Program-made: the position numbers and the translations under genes
Shown here: one piece after another, positions 16,315-24,430 of the stretch
How positions within the stretch are numbered: the stretch's first letter is position 1
Layout of the letters: every line of letters begins with the position of its first letter
Notes under the pieces: generated by a model
The model's database searches: none
What the model was told of the DNA's origin: nothing
Seen by the model: the letters and a program-made list of their open reading frames with translations, nothing else
Assembly (NCBI RefSeq): GCF_002335805.1
Contig: NZ_NISU01000001.1
Coordinates: forward strand, 2,178,079-2,242,078
From: Bacillus sp. FJAT-45350
Lineage (GTDB): Bacteria; Bacillota; Bacilli; Bacillales; NISU01
Length of the DNA stretch: 64,000 nt
Direction of reading: 5' to 3'

Positions 16315-17973
16315 TTATTTAAATACATCTGGGTACATTTGTAGGTCTATGCCCCATATAATTGGTAAAAAGTAATATACAGCTACAACAACAAACACAA
16401 TTGCCAATAAATTAATCCAAAATCCTGCCCTTGCCATATCAATCATCTTCAGGTGACCAGAAGCAAAGACAACTGCATTTGGCGGTGTCGCTACTGGTAG
16501 CATAAATGCACATGACGCAGCAATTGCTGCAGGTATCATTAATGCAAATGGGTGTACATCAATCGCAAAGGCTAATGAAGCCATAATCGGTAGAATCATT
16601 GTTGCTGATGCTGTATTTGAAGTGATTTCTGTTAAAAACATCACTAACGCTGTTACGACTAATAAAATGATAAGGAAATGAACTCCCTGTACAACTGTTA
16701 ACTGATTTCCAATCCATTCTGCTAATCCAGATTGACGGAAGCCTGCTGCAATTGCCAAGCCACCACCAAATAGTAATAGAATACCCCAAGGGACTTTTTT
16801 CGCAGTTTCCCAGTCTAATAGGAACGTTCCTCTTTTACTTAGTGACGGAATCATAAACAATAATACTGCCGCTGCAATAGCGATCATCGTATCATCAATT
16901 CCTGGAATCCATTGTTCTAAAATAAATGAACGGGTAATCCACGAAATTGCTGCAAAAGAGAATACGGCAAGTACCGCCTTTTCTTCAAAGCTCATTCTTC
17001 CTAACGATTTCTTTTGCTCATTAACAAGAGCTTCTCCACCTGGTATTGTCTTCATCTGCATTGGAAACGCAACTTTTATTAAATACAACCAAGCTAGTAC
17101 TAGCATAATGACTGCTAACGGAACCCCAAATAACATCCATCCTGCAAATGAAATTTGAAACCCAAATAATTCATGTACGACTCCTGCTAGTATCATATTA
17201 GGTGGTGTACCAATTAATGTCCCTAAACCACCAATTGAAGCAGCATAAGCAATCCCTAACATCATTGCTTTAGCAAAATTCCCATCTTCTTTAGCGATGC
17301 CAACATTTTTTTCCTTTAATGAATGAGATACTTGAATAATAATCGCTGTACCAATCGGAACCATCATCATAGCTGTTGCTGTATTTGATATCCACATAGA
17401 TAAAAAGGCAGTAGACACCATGAAACCAAGTATAATTCGTTGAGTGCTCGTCCCAATTAAAGAAATAATCGTCAACGCAATTCGTTTGTGTAATTCCCAG
17501 CGCTCCATTGCTAATGCAATAAGGAAACCTCCAAGGAATAGGAAAATAATTGTATTTCCATAAGAAGCTGTGACAGCTCCAGTATCTAGTACCCCCGTTA
17601 GTGGGAACAAGATAACCGGTAATAATGAAGTAACTGGGATAGGAATAGCCTCAGTAATCCACCACGTAGCAATCCAAACCGTACTCGCTAACACTGCTTT
17701 CGCTTCTGGACTCATTCCTTCTGGAGAAAGAAAAAACATAATAATAAAAAATAAAGATGGTCCTAAAATTAGGCCAATTTTTTGAGGTGTCCGATAAACT
17801 GGAGGCCTCTCTTCGTTATTTTTATTGTTATTGTTTTCGACTCTATCAGTTTCCTTACTTTTTTCTACATTATCAGCTTGATTTTTTGGAAGTGAAAAAG
17901 TTAACACTTGCTTTACCTGGGAATGAGATTGCCAAAGCTGTCCCCATACTGTTGCTAGAAATGAATTATTCAT
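16315..17973 (-). CDS. DASS/SLC13-family sodium:dicarboxylate symporter
   Basis: A 552-residue transporter with 11-13 hydrophobic segments from residue 70 onward. The first 65 residues are hydrophilic, Asn/Lys/Glu-rich and probably cytoplasmic. DASS features include SNTATAMMMVPIG (first SNT motif), GGLGTLIGTPPNMI and SNTASATMILP (second SNT motif), which bind Na+ and carboxylate; PVATPPNAVVFASG lies near the C-terminus. The likely substrate is a C4-dicarboxylate such as succinate, malate or fumarate, because a Dct-type two-component system and a dicarboxylate-binding protein lie upstream. The promoter region carries two cre-like modules. Confidence 0.92.
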   Translation of the reverse strand: MNNSFLATVWGQLWQSHSQVKQVLTFSLPKNQADNVEKSKETDRVENNNNKNNEERPPVYRTPQKIGLILGPSLFFIIMFFLSPEGMSPEAKAVLASTVWIATWWITEAIPIPVTSLLPVILFPLTGVLDTGAVTASYGNTIIFLFLGGFLIALAMERWELHKRIALTIISLIGTSTQRIILGFMVSTAFLSMWISNTATAMMMVPIGTAIIIQVSHSLKEKNVGIAKEDGNFAKAMMLGIAYAASIGGLGTLIGTPPNMILAGVVHELFGFQISFAGWMLFGVPLAVIMLVLAWLYLIKVAFPMQMKTIPGGEALVNEQKKSLGRMSFEEKAVLAVFSFAAISWITRSFILEQWIPGIDDTMIAIAAAVLLFMIPSLSKRGTFLLDWETAKKVPWGILLLFGGGLAIAAGFRQSGLAEWIGNQLTVVQGVHFLIILLVVTALVMFLTEITSNTASATMILPIMASLAFAIDVHPFALMIPAAIAASCAFMLPVATPPNAVVFASGHLKMIDMARAGFWINLLAIVFVVVAVYYFLPIIWGIDLQMYPDVFK

Positions 17974-18000
17974 TCGTTCATTCCCCCTCTTATTAATTTT

Positions 18001-18111
18001 ACTATTCTAATTTAAAACGCTTTCAGACATTATTCTTTACTTGAACTTAGTTTTATTTCTAACTATTCAAATTATAAAACGCTTTCATAAATATGTGTTG
18101 ATTTGAACTTA
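18001..18111 (-). promoter_or_regulatory. Two 61-bp-spaced modules with cre-like sites before the DASS gene
   Basis: Two imperfect direct repeats (18001-18051 and 18062-18111) each contain ACTATTC, a cre-like palindrome (TTAAAACGCTTTCA at 18012-18025; ATAAAACGCTTTCA at 18074-18087) and TTGAACTTA. On the minus strand each reads AAGTTCAA then TGAAAGCGTTTTA. A TATAAT sequence (18071-18076) sits beside the distal cre. CcpA repression combined with DctR activation at the AAGTTCAA repeats is the obvious model (inference). The rest of 17974-18290 shows no gene. Confidence 0.6.
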
Positions 18112-18280
18112 ATGGTCTTTTTGTTCTTTTTGGTCTTTATACACTGTCGTAATCCACTTTCGCCTCGCAAACTATTACAAACAACAGAAATATAGATGCA
18201 TAAAGGAATCTTCTGTTTAATAATCATTATATTTTTACACATAACAGTTTTTTATTAATTCCGACATTTTTTAAGAAAAT

Positions 18281-18308
18281 AAAAAAGAGTGAATTATTCA
18301 CTCTTTTT
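18281..18308 (-). terminator. Terminator overlapping the dctB-like stop codon
   Basis: On the minus strand AAAGAGTGAAT-AATTCACTCTTT is a perfect palindromic stem ending in a T run; the stop at 18294 is inside it. It separates dctSRB from the DASS gene. Confidence 0.88.
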
Positions 18309-19352
18309 CCCATGCAATTTATATACTTGTTCCATAATATCTGGATGAATTAACTCAGAGTATTTATCGTATACTGATTCTAGCTGATTACGCCAATGTT
18401 CCTTTTCTACTTGAGCTAGTTCATTAATTTCTATCAGTCCTGTATTTTTTATTCTGTTTAACCTTTCTTCATTATGGTCTATCGCGTATACTCGAAGCCA
18501 GTCATTCACTTCTTCCATTGCCTCCATAATGCTACTTTGATGCTCGACAGGAAGTCTTTCCCAGAGGTGTTCATTCATTAATACCGCATAACCTAAGTAA
18601 TTATGATTGCTAATGGTCATATATTTTTGTTGTTGGTAGAGGCCCTTTGAATAAATATTTGATGGGGTATTTTCAGTACCATCCACTCTACCATCACTTA
18701 ATGCTTCATAAACTTCATTAAATGCGTATACACGTGGGCGAGCACCTATTGTTCGATATGTATCCATTAGTGCATCACTAGGCATCACACGCACTGTTAC
18801 TTCTGACAAATCCTCAGTTGAGCGAATCGGTCGAATATTATTTGTAATATGTTTAAAACTATTTTCCCAGTATGCGATCCCCTTATATCCTTGTCTACCT
18901 ATGCTCTCAAACAGAAGCTGGCCTATTTCACCATCAAACGCTTCCTTTACCTCTTTTTCATCCCGAAACAAAAAAGGTAAATCCATGACAAACCAGTTTG
19001 CATTATGAACTGCAATTTCTGAAAAGGCAGGAGCAATCAAGTGAACTTCATTTCTCTTTAACGCATCAAATTCCTCTTGAGCATTAAAGAGAACCCCATT
19101 TGAAAAAATTTGAATATCAACCCAGCCATCAGTTTTTTCTTTAACAAGCTGCGCAAATAACGAAGCTGCTAATCCTTTAGGTGTATTATCAGCTACTACA
19201 TGACTAAAGCGTAGTACATATTTTTCATTAAGACCTTCAATTTCTTTATCTACTGCTTGTGGTGTTGTTTTTACATCAAAACCAAAGCCGATATAAAAGG
19301 CAGTAATAATTCCAATAAATAAAAATGATAAAATTGCAATAAACCCTTTCAT
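18294..19352 (-). CDS. dctB: DctP-type dicarboxylate-binding protein (DctB-like)
   Basis: A 352-residue extracytoplasmic protein of the TRAP DctP family, held by an N-terminal hydrophobic anchor (IAILSFLFIGIITAFYIGFGF) with no lipobox. Signatures include YVLRFSHVVADNTPKGLAA, PFLFRDEKEVKEAFDG and VRVMPSDALMDTYRTIGARP with the carboxylate-binding Arg. No TRAP permease genes are present. The gene ends a dctS-dctR-dctB unit, as in B. subtilis, where DctB assists the sensor kinase, so it is probably a co-sensor rather than a transporter subunit (inference). Confidence 0.88.
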   Translation of the reverse strand: MKGFIAILSFLFIGIITAFYIGFGFDVKTTPQAVDKEIEGLNEKYVLRFSHVVADNTPKGLAASLFAQLVKEKTDGWVDIQIFSNGVLFNAQEEFDALKRNEVHLIAPAFSEIAVHNANWFVMDLPFLFRDEKEVKEAFDGEIGQLLFESIGRQGYKGIAYWENSFKHITNNIRPIRSTEDLSEVTVRVMPSDALMDTYRTIGARPRVYAFNEVYEALSDGRVDGTENTPSNIYSKGLYQQQKYMTISNHNYLGYAVLMNEHLWERLPVEHQSSIMEAMEEVNDWLRVYAIDHNEERLNRIKNTGLIEINELAQVEKEHWRNQLESVYDKYSELIHPDIMEQVYKLHGKKSE

Positions 19353-19363
19353 ATCGCCTCACC

Positions 19364-20053
19364 TTATTCTTTCATTCGATACATTTGTATTGGTCTACCA
19401 ATTGTCCCATACGTTAGTTCCATTTCTACTTTTCCAACTGATTCCAAATAATTTAAATACCGTCTAACTGTTACCCGTGCTAGTCCTACCGCTGTGCCAA
19501 TTTCTTCTGCTGATTTTCCCGTTTGTATTTGTTGTAAGTACTCAGTAATTTGATTTAATGTTTGTGCATGTAATCCTTTCGGCAATTGGTGTTGAACTTT
19601 ATTTGTCTCTTCCTTTTGTGTTCTAAGCTCATCTAATTTCGCTTGAGATACTTCACCTGCTTTATCTAATTGGCGATAGACGTCTTTATATTGCTTTAAT
19701 GCCTTCTCTAATCTTTCAAAAGTAAATGGTTTTACAATATAATCGACTACACCTAAGCGTAATAACGTCTTAACTGTCTGCGTATCATTTGCAGCTGTAA
19801 CTGCAATAATATCCACATCTATTAATTCACTACGAAGGTGCTTTAACACCTCTAGTCCATTTTGCTCCGGCATAAAAACATCAAGAAGTACGAGATCAGG
19901 CTTAAGGCTCTGCACCTTTTTTATCCCTTCAGTTCCTGTTGATGCAACACCTTTAACAGTAAAGCCTTCAACTTTTTCAATAAACATCTTATTTACTTGT
20001 TGAACCATCGGATCGTCTTCAATTAGCAGCACATTTACTTTAGCCTTTGTCAT
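19364..20053 (-). CDS. dctR: Response regulator DctR (CitB/DcuR family)
   Basis: A 229-residue response regulator. The receiver domain (1-120) has the acidic pair in LLIEDDPMVQQV, the phospho-acceptor Asp in PDLVLLDVFMPEQNG, Thr in AVTAANDTQT and Lys in YIVKPFTFERL. A linker leads to the C-terminal helix-turn-helix (GKSAEEIGTAVGLARVTVRRYLNYL) typical of the CitT/DcuR/DctR group. It overlaps dctS by 14 bases and has an RBS inside dctS (GGGGAGG). It should activate the dicarboxylate carrier; paired AAGTTCAA repeats before that gene are candidate sites. Confidence 0.93.
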   Translation of the reverse strand: MTKAKVNVLLIEDDPMVQQVNKMFIEKVEGFTVKGVASTGTEGIKKVQSLKPDLVLLDVFMPEQNGLEVLKHLRSELIDVDIIAVTAANDTQTVKTLLRLGVVDYIVKPFTFERLEKALKQYKDVYRQLDKAGEVSQAKLDELRTQKEETNKVQHQLPKGLHAQTLNQITEYLQQIQTGKSAEEIGTAVGLARVTVRRYLNYLESVGKVEMELTYGTIGRPIQMYRMKE

Positions 20054-21653
20054 AAGTACCTCCCCGCCTCTTCATCGGTAGAATTATTGTAATTGTTGTA
20101 CCCTCTTTGTACACACTATCAATTGAAATTGTTCCTTCTACTCGTTCAACGATAGAATGAGCTAAGAATAACCCAATTCCTCTGCCTTCTTTTTCTTTTG
20201 TTGAGAAGCCCCTAGTAAATACTTTCTCTTGAAGTATTTCATTCATTCCCATTCCATTATCTGAAACCTCGATGACAAGCTCCTCTTCTTTTTCCTTTAT
20301 TAGTATATATACATCCTTTTCTTCTTCACTAGCAAACTCTATGAGCGCGTCAAAGCTGTTGTCAATCAAATTTCCAAGAATTACGACTAAATCATGTAGC
20401 GTGATTCCTTCTGGGTAATTTACAAAGGAACTATTATTATCAACATGTAAGTTAATTCCAAGCTCTTTACTTCTACTTATTTTCCCAAGCAGTAATCCAG
20501 CAATACTATCATCATGTATTTTTTGCATAATTACCCTTGATAAGCCCATATGTTCCTCTTCTAACTCAAAAATATACTCTAACGCTTTTTTTCCTTCATC
20601 CAGCTGAATTAATCCAGCAATTGTATGAAGTTTATTGGAATATTCATGATTTTGAACACGTAGAGCATCCACAAACGCTTGTACACCTGTCAATTCTTTC
20701 GCTAAACGATTTACTTCTGTTTTATCCTGGAAAATCGCAACTGCCCCTACCGTTTTATCAGCAACTGTAATAGGAATACGGTTACTCAAAATCGCTTTAT
20801 TCTGAACATAGAACTCACGCTGAAAGACAGGCTTCCCAATTTTTAATATTTCAGGTAATCGTGTATCAGGAATGACATCTTGAATTTTTTCTCCAATGAT
20901 ACTTCTCTTGATATTTAGCATTTTCTTAGCTGCTTCATTAATAACTGTAACTCTTTCATCCTCATTAATTGCTATAACTCCTTCATGTATGGCATTAAAG
21001 GTAGCTGTTCTTTCTACAAGGACTCGAGCTAATTGTTCAGGTTCCATTTCGAATGTTTGTTTTTTTATATGGTTTGCTAACAGCCATGCACCCCAAACGC
21101 CAAATAACGTTGTAATAAGGACAATGACAAAGGCTGTATTTGCAAACTCATTCAGTAGCTGCGAAACAGTTGGTAATACGTTTCCAACTACAACTACACC
21201 AACCTGCTCCCTGTCTAGTTTAATTGGTGCAAAAGCACGGACTGTTGTTACAGCATTTGCTTGTGCTTTTGAAATATAAATATGGTCTGAAAAAGCAGGA
21301 TCTTCATCTCCTCCAACAAAAGGGGTGTACAGCCTATCTTGTATTGGATGAGTAAGACGAATTCTCTCCATATTCAATACAACTATATAGTCATGCTCAT
21401 TAATAACACGCATCCGTTCAACAATTGGCTGTAATATATCTGCTGCATTTTCCTCTTGAATATTTTGTTGCACAGTCGAGTTTTGTGCTACAAGCTGTGC
21501 AGTAATCAAGGCTCTATGTGAAAGCTCTTCTTCTTTTATTTCAGTTGTGTACCCTAATAATATAATTCCTATAATTAATAAGGAAAAAGCAACAATCCCA
21601 AAGGATAAGCCTGTTATTTTCCATTTAATAGGTATATTTACAATCTTATTCAT
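20040..21653 (-). CDS. dctS: Sensor histidine kinase DctS (CitA/DcuS family)
   Basis: A 537-residue membrane kinase. TM1 is near residues 13-35, followed by an extracytoplasmic PDC/CitA-type sensor domain, TM2 near 175-195, a PAS domain (FNAIHEGVIAINEDERVTVINE), the phosphorylation helix QNHEYSNKLHTIAGLIQL, and the ATPase domain with NLIDNSFDAL, SDNGMGM and GRGIGLFLAHSIVE. The family senses extracellular di- or tricarboxylates. It is the first gene of dctSRB. Confidence 0.93.
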   Translation of the reverse strand: MNKIVNIPIKWKITGLSFGIVAFSLLIIGIILLGYTTEIKEEELSHRALITAQLVAQNSTVQQNIQEENAADILQPIVERMRVINEHDYIVVLNMERIRLTHPIQDRLYTPFVGGDEDPAFSDHIYISKAQANAVTTVRAFAPIKLDREQVGVVVVGNVLPTVSQLLNEFANTAFVIVLITTLFGVWGAWLLANHIKKQTFEMEPEQLARVLVERTATFNAIHEGVIAINEDERVTVINEAAKKMLNIKRSIIGEKIQDVIPDTRLPEILKIGKPVFQREFYVQNKAILSNRIPITVADKTVGAVAIFQDKTEVNRLAKELTGVQAFVDALRVQNHEYSNKLHTIAGLIQLDEGKKALEYIFELEEEHMGLSRVIMQKIHDDSIAGLLLGKISRSKELGINLHVDNNSSFVNYPEGITLHDLVVILGNLIDNSFDALIEFASEEEKDVYILIKEKEEELVIEVSDNGMGMNEILQEKVFTRGFSTKEKEGRGIGLFLAHSIVERVEGTISIDSVYKEGTTITIILPMKRRGGTYDKG

Positions 21654-21754
21654 CAGAACCCTCGACTTTTTTCAACATAATATAATAAATATACCATATC
21701 ATTTTATCTAGAACTATTTTTTATAGACAGTAGTCAGACAGGCAAAAAATAAAC

Positions 21755-21787
21755 AAAAAAAGACTTAAGAGTATATACTCCTAAGTC
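21755..21787 (-). terminator. Terminator of the tRNA-Arg transcript
   Basis: On the minus strand GACTTAGGAGTATATACTCTTAAGTC is a near-perfect hairpin followed by TTTTTTTG, 18 bases past the encoded CCA. Confidence 0.9.
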
Positions 21788-21804
21788 GTGGTATGTAAAA
21801 TAAA

Positions 21805-21879
21805 TGGCGCGCCCACCAGGATTCGAACCCAGAATACGAGAGCCGAAATCTCGTGTGATATCCATTTCACTATGGACGC
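21805..21879 (-). tRNA. tRNA-Arg (anticodon UCG)
   Basis: A 75-nt cloverleaf with encoded CCA. The acceptor stem GCGTCCA pairs with TGGGCGC (one G:U). The D arm is GTG...CAC, and the anticodon stem CGAGA/TCTCG holds loop TTTCGGC, giving anticodon TCG, which reads CGA. The T arm contains TTCGAAT. It is a single-tRNA unit with its own promoter and terminator. Confidence 0.95.
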
Positions 21880-21903
21880 ATTGTAGTTTATTGCGACTTT
21901 ATC

Positions 21904-21932
21904 ATTATATTATAGTTAAAGTACAAAGTCAA
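21904..21932 (-). promoter_or_regulatory. Sigma-A promoter of tRNA-Arg
   Basis: On the minus strand TTGACT, a 17-base spacer and TATAAT lie 25 bases upstream of the tRNA 5' end: a near-consensus strong promoter. Confidence 0.9.
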
Positions 21933-21967
21933 TATATAATGAAATGAACATAAGGTCGTTCACTGTA

Positions 21968-22000
21968 AACCAAGTTAAAAGAATACCCTTTAACTTGGTT
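21968..22000 (-). terminator. Probable hairpin terminator of the 118-residue gene
   Basis: A perfect 12-bp inverted repeat AACCAAGTTAAA / TTTAACTTGGTT follows the stop at 22028; the T tail on the minus strand is short, so termination may be weak. Confidence 0.5.
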
Positions 22001-22027
22001 ACAGATTACTATGCTATTGCTTATTAA

Positions 22028-22384
22028 TTAAGCTTTTACAGGACCTTCTTCAAACATTTGCTCGAAGCGCTCGTTAATGTCTTCTTCTGTATAACCTAAG
22101 TTAGCTAAACGAGCTGTAAAGTTTTTAGCCCATAGTTGACATCTTTCAGCCATCTTCTTGTATTTCTTAGCTTCTGAACCTTTTTGCTCTTTCTCTCTAC
22201 TTTCAGCATTTGACATAATGCTTTCAATAATGAATAAAGCCTTCCATACGTCATCCTCTTCAAAGCTTTCATGGTCAGCTCCAAGATTATCTATTACTTT
22301 TTTATAGTATTCACTAAATTCTTTGAATGAAATTTCTTCATCCATGTTTAAGTATTCTTGAATCTTTGCATACAACTCTTGCAT
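22028..22384 (-). CDS. Unrecognised small acidic helical protein
   Basis: A 118-residue soluble protein, acidic and mostly helical (MQELYAKIQEYLNMDEEI, KKYKKMAERCQLWAKNF, GYTEEDINERFEQMFEEG), with a single Cys and no signal peptide. I chose the ATG at 22384 because it has an RBS (AAAGGATGG); the longer frame overlaps the brxB end without one. It lies 52 bases downstream of brxB and may be co-transcribed. I do not recognise the family. Confidence 0.65.
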   Translation of the reverse strand: MQELYAKIQEYLNMDEEISFKEFSEYYKKVIDNLGADHESFEEDDVWKALFIIESIMSNAESREKEQKGSEAKKYKKMAERCQLWAKNFTARLANLGYTEEDINERFEQMFEEGPVKA

Positions 22385-22436
22385 TACGACACCATCCTTT
22401 TCTTGTTCGGACATATTATAGCAAAATAAATCAGTT

Positions 22437-22862
22437 TTAGGAAGAACAATGCGTGTCAAAAGCTTCCTCTAGCTTCTGTACAACTTGAATTGGCTCATGT
22501 CCTTCAATTTCATGTCGTTGCACCATCATTTGAATCTTGCCATCCTTCAACAAAGCAAAAGATGGTGAAGACGGTGGATATCCTTCAAAATAAGTACGAG
22601 CCTTCTCTGTCGCTTCTTTATCTTGTCCAGCAAAAACAGTAACAAATTGATCTGGCTTCACTTCATAATTCACCATGTACGCAGCTGCAGGACGAGCAAT
22701 TCCACCAGCACATCCACAAACAGAATTTATCATGACTAACGTCGTACCTTCTCCCTCTAGTGTTTGTTCTACATCTTCCACTGTTTTTAACTCTTTGTAG
22801 CCAGCATTTTGCATATCCTGTCTTGCTTGTTCTACCACATCATTAAAAAAATTAAATTGCAT
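22437..22862 (-). CDS. brxB: Bacilliredoxin BrxB (YqiW)
   Basis: A 141-residue thioredoxin-fold protein of the YphP/YqiW (DUF1094) family. It removes bacillithiol from S-bacillithiolated proteins after oxidative stress. The active site Cys-Gly-Cys is in [18 protein letters not shown] (about residues 45-62), and conserved [26 protein letters not shown] and [11 protein letters not shown] follow. I chose the ATG at 22862 because AGAGGTGA precedes it; the longer frame starts with a GTG inside that RBS. Confidence 0.95.
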   Translation of the reverse strand: MQFNFFNDVVEQARQDMQNAGYKELKTVEDVEQTLEGEGTTLVMINSVCGCAGGIARPAAAYMVNYEVKPDQFVTVFAGQDKEATEKARTYFEGYPPSSPSFALLKDGKIQMMVQRHEIEGHEPIQVVQKLEEAFDTHCSS

Positions 22863-22972
22863 ATCTATCACCTCTGGATTAAATTTTAAAATATTAAATC
22901 ACTCTCTTTATCCCTATTGTACCCAAACCTATGTGGATAACCAAATAATAATACTTGAACATTTAAATATTA

Positions 22973-23003
22973 AACGGGATAGCCAATTTAAGGCTACCCC
23001 GTT
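22973..23003 (-). terminator. Terminator of znuA
   Basis: On the minus strand AACGGGGTAGCC...GGCTATCCCGTT forms a 12-bp stem just after the znuA stop; the following T tract is modest. Confidence 0.75.
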
Positions 23004-23014
23004 TTAACATTTTA

Positions 23015-24271
23015 TTATTGTAGAGCAATACGTAATGATTCGATATTCTTTCTCATTAAACTGAAATAATCTTCATTATTATCAATGTCTTGTTGTACCA
23101 ATGCCTCTAAATTATGAATATACAATGCTTCTGCTCCAATTTCGTCTTGAACAACTTCCGCCACCTTTGGAGTTATGTTTTGCTCAAATAAAATATGTTG
23201 TATCCCATTTTCTTCAGCTAAATGTATGATATCTTGCAATTGCTTTTGTGTTGGCTCATTTGTTGGTGATAATCCAGCAATTCCAATTTGATACAACCCA
23301 TAACGTTCAGCCCAATAACCAAAGCCTGCATGAGAAACAATAAATGTATTATTTTCTACTTCTTCAACCATTGTACGGAACTCCACATCGATTGCTTCAA
23401 GCTCAGCTTTTACATCTTTAAAATTAGCTTCAAAGAACTCCTGCTGTTCAGGCATTAACTGCACTAAAGCATTCTTAACGTTTTCCGCTAATTGAATAGA
23501 TAGAATAGGGTCTAACCAAACATGTGGATCCTCGTCGCCATGATGATGGTGATGGTCATCGTGATCATGTCCGTGGTCGTCATGCTCGTGTCCATGATCA
23601 TCGTGATCATGTCCGTGGTCGTCATGCTCGTGTCCATGATCATCGTGATCATGTCCGTGGTCGTCATGCTCGTGTCCATGATCATCGTGATCATGTCCGT
23701 GGTCGTCATGCTCGTGTCCATGATCATCGTGATCATGTCCGTGGTCGTCATGCTCGTGTCCATGATCATCGTGGTCATGACCGTGGTCGTCATGCTCGTG
23801 TCCATGGTCATCGTGGTCATGTCCGTGGTCGTCATGCTCGTGTCCATGGTCGTCGTGGTCATGTCCATGGTCATGGTCGTAGTCAATTAACTCGATTCCT
23901 TCTGTGGCTTTAACTATAAGGACATCTTCATTGGAAATGGTTTCAATTAGAGCATCTGCAAAACCTTCCATTCCAGCACCATTGTAAATGAATATATCCC
24001 CTTCTGCTACTTCTATCATTTCTCTCGCAGTTGGTTCAAACGTATGTGCATCTGCTCCAACGGGAACAAGATTCGTTACATTAACAAATTCCCCACCAAT
24101 TTTGTTTGCAAAATCTTCTAATGGAAAGATTGTGGTAAATAACTCTAGCGCCTCTACCTCCTCTATTTCATGTGCACTTGTGTCTTCTTGTACTTCTTCT
24201 TGACCACCACATGCTGCTAAAAATGTTGAAAGTACAAGCATAATGGCAAAAAGACTTGCTTTAATTTTCAT
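23015..24271 (-). CDS. znuA: Zinc ABC transporter substrate-binding lipoprotein with His-rich repeat loop
   Basis: A 418-residue cluster A-I metal-binding protein (ZnuA/AdcA group). The signal peptide ends with lipobox LAACGG, so it is membrane-anchored outside the cell. Metal-site segments include VPVGADAHTFEPTA, DPHVWLDPILSI and IVSHAGFGYWAERYG. Between about residues 128 and 250 is a long loop of His and Asp with seven copies of the 14-residue unit DHGHEHDDHGHDHD, much longer than the usual loop. The loop probably binds zinc or passes it to the site. No znuB/znuC genes adjoin it. The promoter contains a perfect Zur box. Confidence 0.95.
   Translation of the reverse strand: MKIKASLFAIMLVLSTFLAACGGQEEVQEDTSAHEIEEVEALELFTTIFPLEDFANKIGGEFVNVTNLVPVGADAHTFEPTAREMIEVAEGDIFIYNGAGMEGFADALIETISNEDVLIVKATEGIELIDYDHDHGHDHDDHGHEHDDHGHDHDDHGHEHDDHGHDHDDHGHEHDDHGHDHDDHGHEHDDHGHDHDDHGHEHDDHGHDHDDHGHEHDDHGHDHDDHGHEHDDHGHDHDDHHHHHGDEDPHVWLDPILSIQLAENVKNALVQLMPEQQEFFEANFKDVKAELEAIDVEFRTMVEEVENNTFIVSHAGFGYWAERYGLYQIGIAGLSPTNEPTQKQLQDIIHLAEENGIQHILFEQNITPKVAEVVQDEIGAEALYIHNLEALVQQDIDNNEDYFSLMRKNIESLRIALQ
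23540..23880 (-). repeat. 42-bp tandem coding repeats in znuA
   Basis: About seven near-identical 42-bp units encode the alternating DHGHEHD/DHGHDHD pattern. DNA identity between units is almost complete, with small third-position changes in the upstream copies, which implies recent expansion by slippage or recombination. Confidence 0.93.
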
Positions 24272-24315
24272 TGTATGTATTCCCCTTTCGTAATAGTTCT
24301 TATTAACAATTACGA

Positions 24316-24344
24316 ATTATATCGTAATTATTACGATTTGTAAA
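24316..24344 (-). promoter_or_regulatory. znuA promoter with perfect Zur box in the spacer
   Basis: On the minus strand TTTACA (24339-24344), a 17-base spacer and TATAAT (24316-24321) form a strong sigma-A promoter. The spacer contains the 7-1-7 palindrome TCGTAATAATTACGA (24322-24336), an exact match to the Bacillus Zur consensus. Separate half-sites TCGTAAT (24288-24294) and ATTACGA (24309-24315) lie downstream. Zinc-dependent repression follows from known Zur biology. Confidence 0.9.
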
Positions 24345-24379
24345 TAAAGATCGCTTTTATTTTATCCTCAAAAACATAC

Positions 24380-24415
24380 AAAAACTGAGGCTTGCCGACT
24401 CGACATACCCCAGTT
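24380..24415 (-). terminator. Terminator after the secreted coiled-coil gene
   Basis: On the minus strand AACTGGGG...CCTCAGTT forms a stem followed by TTTTTG, 16 bases after the stop at 24431. Confidence 0.65.
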
Positions 24416-24430
24416 CCTATAAATATATTC

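Noticed and set aside
23512-23913. Open frames on both strands within the znuA His-rich repeat
   Set aside because: They are alternative readings of the 42-bp repeat and have Met/Thr/Val or His/Arg/Asp monotony; only the ZnuA frame joins conserved flanking domains.
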